Assembly (NCBI RefSeq): GCF_019799905.1
Contig: NZ_JABGCI010000001.1
Coordinates: forward strand, 558,001-622,000
Direction of reading: 5' to 3'
Length of the DNA: 64,000 nucleotides
From: Trujillonella endophytica
GTDB lineage: Bacteria > Actinomycetota > Actinomycetes > Mycobacteriales > Geodermatophilaceae
Shown in pieces: positions 45,010-54,276 of the stretch. The first letter of the stretch is position 1, and every line of letters starts with the position of its first letter. Below the pieces are notes generated by a model. It ran no database searches, was not told where the DNA came from, and worked only from the letters and a program-made list of their open reading frames with translations. The position numbers and the translations under genes were made by a program.

Positions 45010-46254
45010 TCAGGCGATCGCGACGGCGGTGCCGCTGACGCGGATGCCGGACGCCGGATCGGCCGGGACGTCGACGAGCAGCACGCTCGGGCGGCCCATG
45101 TCCTCGCCCTGTCGCACGGTCAGCTCGGCCGGCAGCCGGACCGCGCCGAGCTCCCGCAGGTAGCCGCCCAGTGCCGCCGCGGCGGCGCCGGTGGCCGGGT
45201 CCTCGACGACGCCGCCCGGCGGGAAGGGGTTGCGGGCGACGACGACCCCCTCCGACTCCCGCCGGACGAGCGCGACCGTGGTCCAGCCGCGCCCGGCCAT
45301 GAGCGCGTCCAGCGCGGGGACGTCGTAGTCGAGGTCGGTCAGGCGGTCCCGGGTGCGGGCGGCCAGGACGGGGTGCCAGTTCCCGGCGTAGGCGACCCGC
45401 GGGGGCAGGGCGGGGTCCAGGTCGGCCGCGGACCAGCCCAGCGCGGCGAGCAGGGCGGCCAGGTCGGCGTCGGCGAGCGGGACGGTGCGCGGGGGGACGC
45501 TGGTCAGGGTGGCCCGCCACGACCCGTCGGGGGCCCGCTCGGTGGTGACGGGCACCGGGCCCGCGGCGGTCGCGAACACCCGCCGTCCCGGGCCGTGCCG
45601 CTCGGCGAGGGCGACGGCCGCGGCGATCGTCGCGTGCCCGCAGAAGTCCACCTCGGCGCGCGGGCTGAAGTACCGGACGGCGACGTGCCCGTCGTCCCCC
45701 GGCACGAGGAACGCCGTCTCCGAGTAGCCGACCCCGGCCGCGATCGCGAGCATCCGCCCGTCGGTCAGCCCACGGGCGTCGAGGACGACCCCGGCGGGGT
45801 TGCCGCCGGCCGGATCGGCGCTGAACGCCGCGTAGCGGAGCACCTCCGGGCAGCCGGCCGGCGCGGGGCAGGGCCCGGGATGACGGCCGGACTCGACCCA
45901 GTACTCGGTCACCCGGTCCTCGCGGACCCGGTAGGTCGCCCGGCCGTGCTCGACCCCCGAACCCGCGGGGCCGGTGCGGCGCTGGGTCCACGACGCCGCG
46001 ACGTCGCCCGAGGGCAGTGTCGTCGTCCGCCACGAGAAGTCCCAGGGGCCGGACGCGCTCAGCATCTCCCGCACGTGGTCGGCGTAGCCGGCCGGCGTGC
46101 GCACGACGACGCCGTGCTCGGCTCCGGGGCGGCCCTGGTGGGCCACGACACGGGGCGCGAGCACCCGCGCCGCGCGCTCGGGGTGCCGGCCGGAGCGGAC
46201 GTCGGTGAGGAACTCCCGGACGACGTCCTCGGCGGTGCGCTGCAGCGTCGGCAT
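45010..46254 (-). CDS. SnoaL-like/PhzF fusion protein
   Basis: 414 residues in one frame. Residues 1-125 are a SnoaL-like (NTF2 fold) domain: EDVVREFLTDVRSGRHPERA, RVVAHQG, and a Trp-rich strand before VTEYWVE. From about 140 there is a PhzF isomerase/epimerase with RYAAFSADPAGGNPAGVVLD, ETAFLVPG, VDFCGHATIAAA and EDPATGAAAAALGGYL. PhzF isomerises DHHA in phenazine synthesis; relatives have other substrates. ATG 46254 overlaps the azoreductase stop. The fusion could channel a small cyclic substrate. Confidence 0.85.
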   Translation of the reverse strand: MPTLQRTAEDVVREFLTDVRSGRHPERAARVLAPRVVAHQGRPGAEHGVVVRTPAGYADHVREMLSASGPWDFSWRTTTLPSGDVAASWTQRRTGPAGSGVEHGRATYRVREDRVTEYWVESGRHPGPCPAPAGCPEVLRYAAFSADPAGGNPAGVVLDARGLTDGRMLAIAAGVGYSETAFLVPGDDGHVAVRYFSPRAEVDFCGHATIAAAVALAERHGPGRRVFATAAGPVPVTTERAPDGSWRATLTSVPPRTVPLADADLAALLAALGWSAADLDPALPPRVAYAGNWHPVLAARTRDRLTDLDYDVPALDALMAGRGWTTVALVRRESEGVVVARNPFPPGGVVEDPATGAAAAALGGYLRELGAVRLPAELTVRQGEDMGRPSVLLVDVPADPASGIRVSGTAVAIA

Positions 46255-46871
46255 CAGAACTTCATCCCCAGCTCGGCGGCCTCGGCGTGCGCCCGCGCCC
46301 GGCCGGCGTCGGCGTCGGCGGTGGCCAGGTCGGGGCGGAAGTGGACCTCCTCGATCTCCGTCACGCCGGCCCAGCGCAGCCAGTCGCGCAGGAACGGCGC
46401 CTGGGAGTCCGAGCCGAACGAGGCCGGGCGCCCCGGTCCGTACACGGCGCTGGTGAGGACGAGGACGGCCTTCTTGCCGGTCAGCAGCCCGGTGTAGCCC
46501 TCGACCGGGTCGAAGCCGAAGACCATGCCGGGCTGGCTCACCACGTCGATGAACTGCTTGAGGACGTAGGGCACGCCGGCGTTCCACATCGGCACGCTGA
46601 ACAGGTAGCGATCGGCGGAGGCGAAGCGGCGAAACGCGTCCTCGGCGCGGGCCCAGCCGTCCCCGGTGGGGGTCTCGCCGGCGAAGACGGCCATCTTGGC
46701 GGCGACGGCGTCCGGGCCGAAGGCCGGCAGGCTGCCGTCCCAGAGGTCCCAGGTGTCGACCTCGGTCAGCGGGTTGGCCTCGCGGTACGCGTCGAGGAAC
46801 GTGCCGGCGACGGCCAGCGACTCGGAGCGGGCGCCACGGGGCGAGGCGGAGATGTGCAGCAGGCGGGTCAC
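46254..46871 (-). CDS. FMN-dependent NADH-azoreductase family protein
   Basis: 205 residues, flavodoxin-like. The phosphate-binding loop ISASPRGARSES is at the N-terminus; SVPMWNAGVPYVLKQFID and the dimer-flavin segment around SAVYGPGRPASF match AzoR/quinone reductases. It probably reduces quinones or azo compounds with two electrons. ATG 46871. Its stop overlaps the PhzF fusion start. Divergent from the BTAD regulator. Confidence 0.88.
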   Translation of the reverse strand: MTRLLHISASPRGARSESLAVAGTFLDAYREANPLTEVDTWDLWDGSLPAFGPDAVAAKMAVFAGETPTGDGWARAEDAFRRFASADRYLFSVPMWNAGVPYVLKQFIDVVSQPGMVFGFDPVEGYTGLLTGKKAVLVLTSAVYGPGRPASFGSDSQAPFLRDWLRWAGVTEIEEVHFRPDLATADADAGRARAHAEAAELGMKF

Positions 46872-46936
46872 GGGGGACCTCCATCGGTCGGGGCGGCGGC
46901 GGTCGCCGTCGCCTGTCCGCGACCCTCCGCGGCCCG

Positions 46937-46966
46937 CTGTCGCGGCACTGTCGCGACCGTGTCGTG
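46937..46966. promoter_or_regulatory. Three 8-bp direct repeats at 11-bp spacing (SARP-type site)
   Basis: CTGTCGCG at 46937 and 46948, then GTGTCGTG at 46959 (6 of 8). Heptamer direct repeats at 11-bp steps are the binding pattern of SARP/BTAD regulators. They lie between the azoR gene (start 46871) and the BTAD gene (start 47065), so one site could serve both. Confidence 0.6.
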
Positions 46967-47064
46967 CGTCGCGTCATCGGTCGGCGCCGTCGGTGGTGGC
47001 CCGGCGTGCCCCCGCCGGTTACCGTTCCGCGGTCCCGCCGGCGTCGTCCCGACCGAGGAGTCCC

Positions 47065-50040
47065 GTGCCCGTCCTCGTGCTGGGCCCGCTGGAGGTGTGG
47101 CGTGACGGCCGGCTGCTGCCGGTGCGCCGCGGCCGGCCGCGGCGCCTGCTCCTCGCGCTGCTCCTCCAGCGCGGCGGAGCCGTGGCCCCGGAGGCGCTGG
47201 TCGACCAGCTGTGGGGGGACGAGCCACCGGTCAACGCGGACAACGCGCTCCAGGTGCTCGTCTCCTACCTGCGGCGGAGCATCGGCGGCACCGACCTGAC
47301 GATCGACCGGACGCCGGCCGGCTATCGGCTGCTGGTCGACGCCGAGGACGTCGACATGGTCCGGTTCGAGGCGCTGGTGCGGGCGGCCGGAGCGGCGGGG
47401 ACGCCGGCCGCGGACCGCCTGGACGCGGCCGACGGGGCGCTGGCGCTGTGGCGGGGCCCGGCGCTCGCCGAGGTGGCCGACGACCCCTTCGCGCAGGGCG
47501 ACCGCGCCCGGCTGGAGGAGCTGCGCCGGCAGGCCGCCGAGCTGCGCGCAGCGGCGCTGCTGGACATGGGGAGGCACGACGACGCGCTGCCCGACCTCGG
47601 CCAGCTGGTGCGCGCGCACCCGTTCCGGGAACGGCTGCACGGGCAGTACGCGCTCGCGCTCTACCGAGCCGGGCGGCAGGCCGACGCGCTCCGGGTACTC
47701 GATGCGGTCCGGAGCGCCCTCGCCGACGAACTCGGCCTCGACCCCGGCCCCGAGCTGCAGGACCTGGCCGGCCGGATCCTGCGCCAGGACCCGGTGCTCG
47801 CCGCGCCCCCGGTCGCCGAGTCCAGGCCGACGCCGGCGCCGGTACCCCCGGCACCGGCACCGGTGGCCGACGTCCCGGCGCCGCTGACCCCGCTCATCGG
47901 CCGGGAGGCCGAGCTCGGCGCGCTCGCCACCGCGCTGGCGGGGCACCGGCTGGTCACGCTCACCGGTCCGGGCGGTGCCGGCAAGACCCGGCTGGCGGTG
48001 GCCGCCGCCGAGGGGCGCGGGGGAACCGTCTGGTGGGCCGACCTCACTCCCGTCACGGATGCGACCGGGGTCGCGGCCGTCGTCGCCACCGCCGTCGGCA
48101 CCGGCTTGGCCAGCGAGGAGGACCCGGCCGGGGCGCTGGCGCGGTGGATCGGCGGACGCGCCGCGCTCCTGGTGCTCGACACCTGCGAGCGCGTCCCGGA
48201 CGACGTCGCCCGGCTCGTGCTCACGCTCGCCCCGCGCTGCCCCGGGCTCCGGGTCCTCGCCACCAGCCGGCGTCCGCTCGGCGTGCCCGGCGAGCTGTCC
48301 TGGCCGGTGCCGCCGCTCCCCGTGCCGGCCGCGACGGAGGCGACGGTCGAGGCGGTGGGCGCCTCGCCCGCGGCGCGGCTGTTCGTCGACCGCGCTGCGC
48401 GTGCCCGGCCCGGCTTCGCGCTGACGGCCGACAACGCCGCCGACGTCGCCCGGGTGTGCCGGCTGCTCGACGGGCTCCCGCTGGCCGTGGAGCTCGCCGC
48501 CGGGCACGCCGCCGCGCTGAGCCCGGCCAAGACCGCCGCGCTGCTGACCGACCGGCTGCGGCTGGCCGGGGACGGCACGACCCGCCCCGACCGGCATGCC
48601 GACCTGCGGGCCACCGTGGACTGGAGCCTGGGCCTGCTCACCGCCGCCGAGGTCACCTTCCTCGACCGGCTGTCGGTCTTCGCCGGGCCGTTCCCGGTGG
48701 AGGCCGCCGTCGAGGTGGCCGGCGCGGAACTGCCCGCCGACGGGCTGCGGCTGCTGCTGGGGCTGGTCCGCCAGAGCCTCGTGGCGGTCGCCGACGGGGA
48801 CCGTTTCCGGCTGCTGGACACCATCCGCGCCTACGCCGCCGAGCGGCTGGCGACCCGGCCGGGGGAGGAGCGGGCGGCGCGCGACCGGCACGCCCGGTGG
48901 CACGCGCAGTTCGCCGAGGAGGCCGACCGGGCGCTGCGCGACGCCACCGGGCAGCTCGGCTGGTTCGCCGACGTCCGGACGACGGCGCCGGACCTGCGTG
49001 CCGCGCTGGCCCACTGCCTGGGCCCGGGTGGCGTGCAGCCCGCGCTCGGGGCGCGGCTGGCGCGGGCGCTCGCCTGGTTCTGGTCCTACGAGGGGGCGTT
49101 CGCCGAGGCCCGCATCTGGATCGCCGCCGCCCGGGCGGCCGGCCCGCACGAGCCCCTGCTGGATGCGCGGCTGCGCCTGGCCGCGGGCATGCACGCCGAG
49201 TCGGTGGGTGACCTCGCCACCGCGGAGGTCGAGTGCACTGCCGCCCTGGCCGCCTTCAGGGGCCTGGGCGACGTCCGGGGGGAGGCGCGCAGCCTGCTGC
49301 ACCTGGGCACGGTGCACTGGGCGTCGGGCCGGCTCGCCCGGGCGGCGGCCGCCCAGGACCGTGCGGTGGAGCTGTTCGGCTCGGTGGGGCACGACAGCGG
49401 CGCCGGCCTCGGGCTGGTGCAGCGGGCCCGGACCGCCCTCGAGCAGGGCGACGCCGCGACCGCCGAGCGGCTGCTGGCCCACGCCCGCCACGTGCTCGAC
49501 CGCACCGGCGACGAGCACCTCGTGGCGCTGTGCGTCGAGCAGCTGGCCCGCACCCGCCTGGCCACGGGGTGCTCCACGGAGGCCGCGCGCCTGGCCCGGG
49601 AGTGCGTGGTGTCCTTCGCCGAACTCGGCTACCCGGAGGGCGTCATCGCCGCCACGCTCACCCTCGGCCGTGCGGCGCTGGCCACCGGGGACCTGGCGGG
49701 GGCGCGGGACGCCGCCCTCGCGGCGGCGCGCCGGGCGCGCGATCTCAGCCACGTCCCGGCCACGGCCGAGGCGCTGGAACTGCTGGCCGCCGCGCTCGTC
49801 GCCCGCGACCCGGCCGCCGCGGCCCGCCTGCTCGGCCACGCCGAGCAGCTCCGGGCCCGCGCCGGGCTGCCCCTGCCGCAGGCGCAGGAGGCAGCGGTCG
49901 CGGCGACGTCCGACCGCCTGGCGGCCGTCCTCGGCGACGGCTACCACCCGGCGGTCGCGGCGGGCCACGCCGCGGGGAGCGATGCACTCCTCGCGGCCGA
50001 GCGCGGGCGTGGGGCGGGCGACCTCCCCCGTCCGGGGTAG
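47065..50040 (+). CDS. AfsR/SARP-type regulator: wHTH-BTAD-NB-ARC-TPR
   Basis: 991 residues. N-terminal OmpR-type winged helix (LVDQLWGDEPPVNADNALQV), BTAD helical domain to about 250, Pro/Ala linker, NB-ARC ATPase with P-loop LTGPGGAGKTRL (K307), then a long TPR-like C-terminus. This is the AfsR-like layout that controls secondary metabolism or stress genes. GTG 47065 has GAGGAG 4 bases upstream. Direct repeats of the expected SARP pattern lie about 100 bases upstream. The only nearby metabolic genes are the divergent azoR-phzF pair. Confidence 0.9.
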   Translation: MPVLVLGPLEVWRDGRLLPVRRGRPRRLLLALLLQRGGAVAPEALVDQLWGDEPPVNADNALQVLVSYLRRSIGGTDLTIDRTPAGYRLLVDAEDVDMVRFEALVRAAGAAGTPAADRLDAADGALALWRGPALAEVADDPFAQGDRARLEELRRQAAELRAAALLDMGRHDDALPDLGQLVRAHPFRERLHGQYALALYRAGRQADALRVLDAVRSALADELGLDPGPELQDLAGRILRQDPVLAAPPVAESRPTPAPVPPAPAPVADVPAPLTPLIGREAELGALATALAGHRLVTLTGPGGAGKTRLAVAAAEGRGGTVWWADLTPVTDATGVAAVVATAVGTGLASEEDPAGALARWIGGRAALLVLDTCERVPDDVARLVLTLAPRCPGLRVLATSRRPLGVPGELSWPVPPLPVPAATEATVEAVGASPAARLFVDRAARARPGFALTADNAADVARVCRLLDGLPLAVELAAGHAAALSPAKTAALLTDRLRLAGDGTTRPDRHADLRATVDWSLGLLTAAEVTFLDRLSVFAGPFPVEAAVEVAGAELPADGLRLLLGLVRQSLVAVADGDRFRLLDTIRAYAAERLATRPGEERAARDRHARWHAQFAEEADRALRDATGQLGWFADVRTTAPDLRAALAHCLGPGGVQPALGARLARALAWFWSYEGAFAEARIWIAAARAAGPHEPLLDARLRLAAGMHAESVGDLATAEVECTAALAAFRGLGDVRGEARSLLHLGTVHWASGRLARAAAAQDRAVELFGSVGHDSGAGLGLVQRARTALEQGDAATAERLLAHARHVLDRTGDEHLVALCVEQLARTRLATGCSTEAARLARECVVSFAELGYPEGVIAATLTLGRAALATGDLAGARDAALAAARRARDLSHVPATAEALELLAAALVARDPAAAARLLGHAEQLRARAGLPLPQAQEAAVAATSDRLAAVLGDGYHPAVAAGHAAGSDALLAAERGRGAGDLPRPG

Positions 50041-50081
50041 GCATCCTCAGGCGGCGTGCCGCACCGACCGATGTCCGGCGC

Positions 50082-52739
50082 ATGCGCATCTCGGCCCGGA
50101 GGACCCGCCGCGGCGTCCCCCTGTGGCTCTTCGTCCTCGCTCTGGTGCTCATCCCGCAGTCCGGCGTCGCCCTGCTCACCACGGCCGTCGTGCGGGAGGA
50201 GCAGAGCCACGCCGCCAGCGCGGGGGAGGCCGAGGAGGCCGTGCAGGCGCTCGCCCAGCTCGACGCCGTCCGCCACGCCGTGGAGCAGGAGATCGTGCCC
50301 GCGCTGGCGACCTGGGTCATCGACGACCCCTCGACGGCACGGAGCATGAACGTGGCGGGCTCCATCCTCGCGTCGGTGGCCGTCCAGATGCACCAGGCGT
50401 CCGACGCCTCCCGCGTCGCGACGGATGCGGCCGTGGCGGCTCTCCCGGAGTCGTCGGCCGGGTCCGGGCCGGTCGTCCGCGCGCTCCGGCAGCTGGCCCA
50501 GCTGCGGGCCGACATCGACGCCCACGACATCGCGGTCGAGGACGTCTACTTCGTCTACGTCGACGTCTCCAACACCCTCGCCCAGGCGCAGAACCAGGCC
50601 GCCTCCGCCGCGACCTCCGGGGAGGTGCCGGCCGCCACGATGCGGGCCACGCGCGACGTGGAGATCGCCGCCGCCCTGGCGCAGGCCTCCGCGCGCGTCT
50701 TCCCGCTGTTCCTCGCCGCCCAGCTCGAGGCGGGCGACCTGACCGTCGGCTCCCGCCTGGCCGGGGAGTCGGCCTGGCTGGCCTACCAGGACGCCCAGCG
50801 CAGGATGGGCGACCTCTCGCAGCCCGCGCTGATGGCCGCCTGGGAGCGCACCCGCGCCACCTCGCTGATGGTCGACCTCGACGGCCTCCTCGCCGCTCAG
50901 GCCGCCGGCACGCTGACCCGTCTCACGGTGACCGAGCTCGTCCCCCTGATGAGCCGGGGGCCCGAGCGCGACTCGCTGCTCAACGGACTCGTGGCCGAGG
51001 CGGTCGCCAGCGCCCGGGCCCTGGCCGCGGCCGATGCCGAGCGGGCGCGGCAGGAGCTGCAGGCGGCGCTGCAGCTGGGCGGCGGCATCCTCCTGCTCGG
51101 CGGCTTCGCCGCGACCTACGTCGGGCTCCGCCTCGGCCGGGCACTCGGCGGGCTGGCCGAGCAGGCCGGCCGGATCAGCGAGGGCAACCTGGTCGACGTC
51201 CCGGTCGCCGGCCCGCGCGAGGTGCGTACCGTCTCCGCCGCCCTGCGCACGACCGTCGCCAGCCTCCGCCGCGTGCAGGCGCAGGCCGCCGCCGTCGCCC
51301 GCGGCGACCTGGACGACGTCGTCCTCGACCAGCCCCTGCCCGGCCCCCTCGGGGAGGTCGTGCACGCCTCGGTCCAGCAGATGGTCACGTCCGTGCGGCA
51401 GCGCGAGGAGCTCCAGGTCGCGCTGGCCCACCGCGCCACCCACGACCCGCTGACGGAGCTGCCCAACCGCGCGCAGGCCGTCGCCGCCGTCACCGGCGCC
51501 CTGCACCGGGCGCAGCGCTCGGGCGGCACGACAGGGCTGCTGTTCGTGGACCTCGACGGCTTCAAGGTGGTCAACGACCGGCACGGCCACGCCTGCGGTG
51601 ACGAGGTGCTCCGGGTGACGGCCTCCCGGATGCAGGCCGCCGTGCGGACCGGCGACACCGTCTGCCGGCTGGGCGGGGACGAGTTCGTCGTCCTGGTCGA
51701 GCAGGTGGAGGACGAGCGCGAGCTGGTGCAGCTGGCCGAGCGGATCATCGCCCTCGTCAGCCGGCCGGTGGACGTCGAGGGCGTCGGGGTGCGGGTCGGC
51801 GCCAGCATCGGCGTCGCCGTCAGCCGCGACGGCGGCACCGGCGCCGACGTCTTCTTCGCCGAGGCAGACACCGCCGCCTACCGGGCCAAGGCGCACGGCC
51901 GCGGCCGCGCCGAGGTCTTCGACGACGAGCTCCGCAGCCAGCTGACCGCGCGCGCCGACACGGAGGCCGCCATCGCAGCCGGTCTGGCGGCCGGGGAGAT
52001 GCGGCTGGCGTACCAGCCGGTCCACGACGTGGCCGACGGCGTCGTCACCGGCTTCGAGGCCCTGGTGCGGTGGCACCGCCCGGGCATCGGCCCGGTGCCA
52101 CCGGACCAGTTCGTCCCGGTCGCCGAGGGCTCCGCTCTCGTCTGCGACATCGACCGGTGGGTGCTGCGCGAGGCGACCCGGCAGCTGGCCGAGTGGCGGG
52201 CGGCCGCGCCGCGGGTGGCAGGCCAGCCGGAGCCGACCGTCGCCGTCAACATCTCCGGCCGGCACCTCGCCGAGCCGGGGGTGGTGCACGACGTCGCCGA
52301 CGCCCTGGCCGCCTCCGGGCTCCCGGCGTCCCTGCTCGTGCTGGAGGTGACCGAGACGGTGCTGGTCAGCGACCCGGCGGCGTACGACCACCTGGCGACG
52401 CTGCAGGCGATGGGCGTCGGCATCGCGATCGACGACTTCGGCACCGGCTACACGTCCATCGGGCAGCTGCGGCACATGCCGGTCGACACGCTGAAGATCG
52501 ACCGCAGCTTCATCGGCTCGACCGACCCCGGGCACGAGGAGCTGGTCGCGCTGATGATCCGGGCGGCGCACACCTTCGGCCTGACCGTCGTGGCCGAGGG
52601 CGTCGAGGAGCCGGGGCAGCTGGCCCGCCTGCGCGCCGAGGGCTGCGACCACGCGCAGGGCTACCTGCTGCACCGCCCGCTGCCGGCCGAGGAGGCCGGT
52701 GCCCTGATGGGAGCCGTCCCGGCCGCACTGACCTCGTGA
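50082..52739 (+). CDS. Membrane sensor GGDEF-EAL protein (c-di-GMP turnover)
   Basis: 885 residues. TM1 at about 14-36, a 290-residue helical extracytoplasmic sensor, TM2 at about 331-350, HAMP, then GGDEF and EAL. The diguanylate cyclase site is intact (GGDEF 531-535, with DLDGFKVVNDRHGH upstream). The phosphodiesterase site has FEALVRW (EAL 659-661), NISGRHL, DDFGTGYTS, KIDRSFI and EGVEE, so both activities look possible. ATG 50082. The sensor domain resembles no named family. Confidence 0.92.
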   Translation: MRISARRTRRGVPLWLFVLALVLIPQSGVALLTTAVVREEQSHAASAGEAEEAVQALAQLDAVRHAVEQEIVPALATWVIDDPSTARSMNVAGSILASVAVQMHQASDASRVATDAAVAALPESSAGSGPVVRALRQLAQLRADIDAHDIAVEDVYFVYVDVSNTLAQAQNQAASAATSGEVPAATMRATRDVEIAAALAQASARVFPLFLAAQLEAGDLTVGSRLAGESAWLAYQDAQRRMGDLSQPALMAAWERTRATSLMVDLDGLLAAQAAGTLTRLTVTELVPLMSRGPERDSLLNGLVAEAVASARALAAADAERARQELQAALQLGGGILLLGGFAATYVGLRLGRALGGLAEQAGRISEGNLVDVPVAGPREVRTVSAALRTTVASLRRVQAQAAAVARGDLDDVVLDQPLPGPLGEVVHASVQQMVTSVRQREELQVALAHRATHDPLTELPNRAQAVAAVTGALHRAQRSGGTTGLLFVDLDGFKVVNDRHGHACGDEVLRVTASRMQAAVRTGDTVCRLGGDEFVVLVEQVEDERELVQLAERIIALVSRPVDVEGVGVRVGASIGVAVSRDGGTGADVFFAEADTAAYRAKAHGRGRAEVFDDELRSQLTARADTEAAIAAGLAAGEMRLAYQPVHDVADGVVTGFEALVRWHRPGIGPVPPDQFVPVAEGSALVCDIDRWVLREATRQLAEWRAAAPRVAGQPEPTVAVNISGRHLAEPGVVHDVADALAASGLPASLLVLEVTETVLVSDPAAYDHLATLQAMGVGIAIDDFGTGYTSIGQLRHMPVDTLKIDRSFIGSTDPGHEELVALMIRAAHTFGLTVVAEGVEEPGQLARLRAEGCDHAQGYLLHRPLPAEEAGALMGAVPAALTS

Positions 52740-52876
52740 GCGACCGTCGCCGGGACGCCGCGCGGCACCGGCACGCGCCGTCCCGGCGGTGTGGTGTTGA
52801 CGACGTCCCGGCCGACGGGCAGCTTCGGCCCCGGAACCGGACCGCGAGCGTCCGCCGGACCGACAGGTGGGGCCCC

Positions 52877-54250
52877 GTGCGCGTGCGTCCGACGCTGGTG
52901 GCGGTCACGGCCGTCACCGTGCTGACCGCGTGCACCTCCCAGGTCCCCGGGGTGCCCACGCCCGCCGGGGGAGTCCGGATGGACGCCACGGACGCCGACC
53001 TCGTCATCGGGCTGGCCGAGGACGGGGACGAGACCGACCGCATCGCCCGCAACGCCGCGGCCGACGTCCTCGACTACTGGGCCGAGACCTTCCCGCAGCT
53101 CTACGGCGAGGAGTTCGGCGAGGTCGAGGGCGGCTTCTGGTCGATCGACCCGGACGAGACCGACGACGACGACCTACCGGACAGCCCCTGCTTCGACGAC
53201 GACGTCGACGAGCTGGCCGACAACGCCCTGTACTGCCCGTCCGACGACCGGATCGTCTACGACCGGGCGTGGCTGGCCGACCTGTCGGAGGACTACGGCC
53301 CCTTCCTGGTCGCCGAGGTGATGGCGCACGAGCTGGCCCACGCCGTCCAGGACCACGCCGGCCTCGACGACCCGTCGATCGTCGCCGAGACCCAGGCCGA
53401 GTGCTTCGCCGGTGCCTGGACCCGCTGGGTCGTCGAGGGCAACGCGCGGCACTTCGCCGTCCGGCCCGCGGAGCTGGACGCCTACCTGCTGGGCTACCTG
53501 TACTTCGGCGACCCGGCCGGGAGCGAGCCCGACGACCCCAGCGCCCACGGCTCGCTGTTCGACCAGCTGTCGGCCTTCCAGGAGGGGTACGCCGACGGGG
53601 CGCGGGCCTGCGCGGCCTTCGACGAGGACCGGGTGTTCACGCTCGAGCCCTACGACCCCGACGACGAGCGCAACGGCGGCGACCTGGACTACGACGAGGC
53701 GGTCAGCTTCGCCGACCGGCTGCTCACCGCCTTCTGGCGGCAGGCGGTCACCACCGGCTTCGCCGACGTCCCGCCGCTGGGCGGGACGATCGACCTGCCG
53801 GACGTCGAGGTGGGCGAGCCGTCCGGCTCGGCCTGCACGGGGCGGGGCCCGGAGGTCGACGTCGAGTACTGCCGCGCGGACGGCGACGTCCGCTTCGACG
53901 AGCCGGGCCTGCTCGAGCCGGCGCACGAGGAGGTGGGCGACTTCGCCGTCGTCACGCTGCTCGGGCTGCCCTACGCCATGGCCGTGCGGGCCCAGCGCGG
54001 GCTGCCGACCACGGGCGAGGTGGCCGTGGACAGCGCGGTGTGCACGACCGGCTGGATGGCCCGGGAGTTCCTCGAGGGCGAGGTCGACCGCGCCGGGTAC
54101 GAGTTCTCCCCCGGGGACGTCGACGAGGCCGCCGTGGCGCTGCTGCAGTACGGCGAGGGCGACAACGTGCTGCCCGGGTCCGACTCCACCGGGTTCGAGC
54201 TCGTCGACTCCTTCCGGCAGGGCTTCCTCGACGGCACCTGCGGCCTGTAG
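52877..54250 (+). CDS. Secreted neutral zinc metallopeptidase (YpfJ-like)
   Basis: 457 residues. The leader ends VTVLTACTS, a lipobox-like Cys, so it may be a lipoprotein. The zinc motif is MAHELAHAVQDHAG (H151, E152, H155), with AETQAECFAGAW giving the third ligand (Glu). The first half is acidic (DETDDDDLPDSP). The family is the YpfJ-like neutral zinc metallopeptidases. The long C-terminal region (about 300-457) is beyond the family core and has paired Cys residues. GTG 52877. Confidence 0.85.
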   Translation: MRVRPTLVAVTAVTVLTACTSQVPGVPTPAGGVRMDATDADLVIGLAEDGDETDRIARNAAADVLDYWAETFPQLYGEEFGEVEGGFWSIDPDETDDDDLPDSPCFDDDVDELADNALYCPSDDRIVYDRAWLADLSEDYGPFLVAEVMAHELAHAVQDHAGLDDPSIVAETQAECFAGAWTRWVVEGNARHFAVRPAELDAYLLGYLYFGDPAGSEPDDPSAHGSLFDQLSAFQEGYADGARACAAFDEDRVFTLEPYDPDDERNGGDLDYDEAVSFADRLLTAFWRQAVTTGFADVPPLGGTIDLPDVEVGEPSGSACTGRGPEVDVEYCRADGDVRFDEPGLLEPAHEEVGDFAVVTLLGLPYAMAVRAQRGLPTTGEVAVDSAVCTTGWMAREFLEGEVDRAGYEFSPGDVDEAAVALLQYGEGDNVLPGSDSTGFELVDSFRQGFLDGTCGL

Positions 54251-54276
54251 TCCGGCCCTCCCCGCAGGTGGGTCCC

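Noticed and set aside
46255..49968. Very long open frame antisense to the BTAD regulator
   Set aside because: It is a by-product of high GC in codon third positions: Gly/Arg/Pro/His-rich, no domain, and it overlaps a well-supported gene. Only its part below 46254 is coding.
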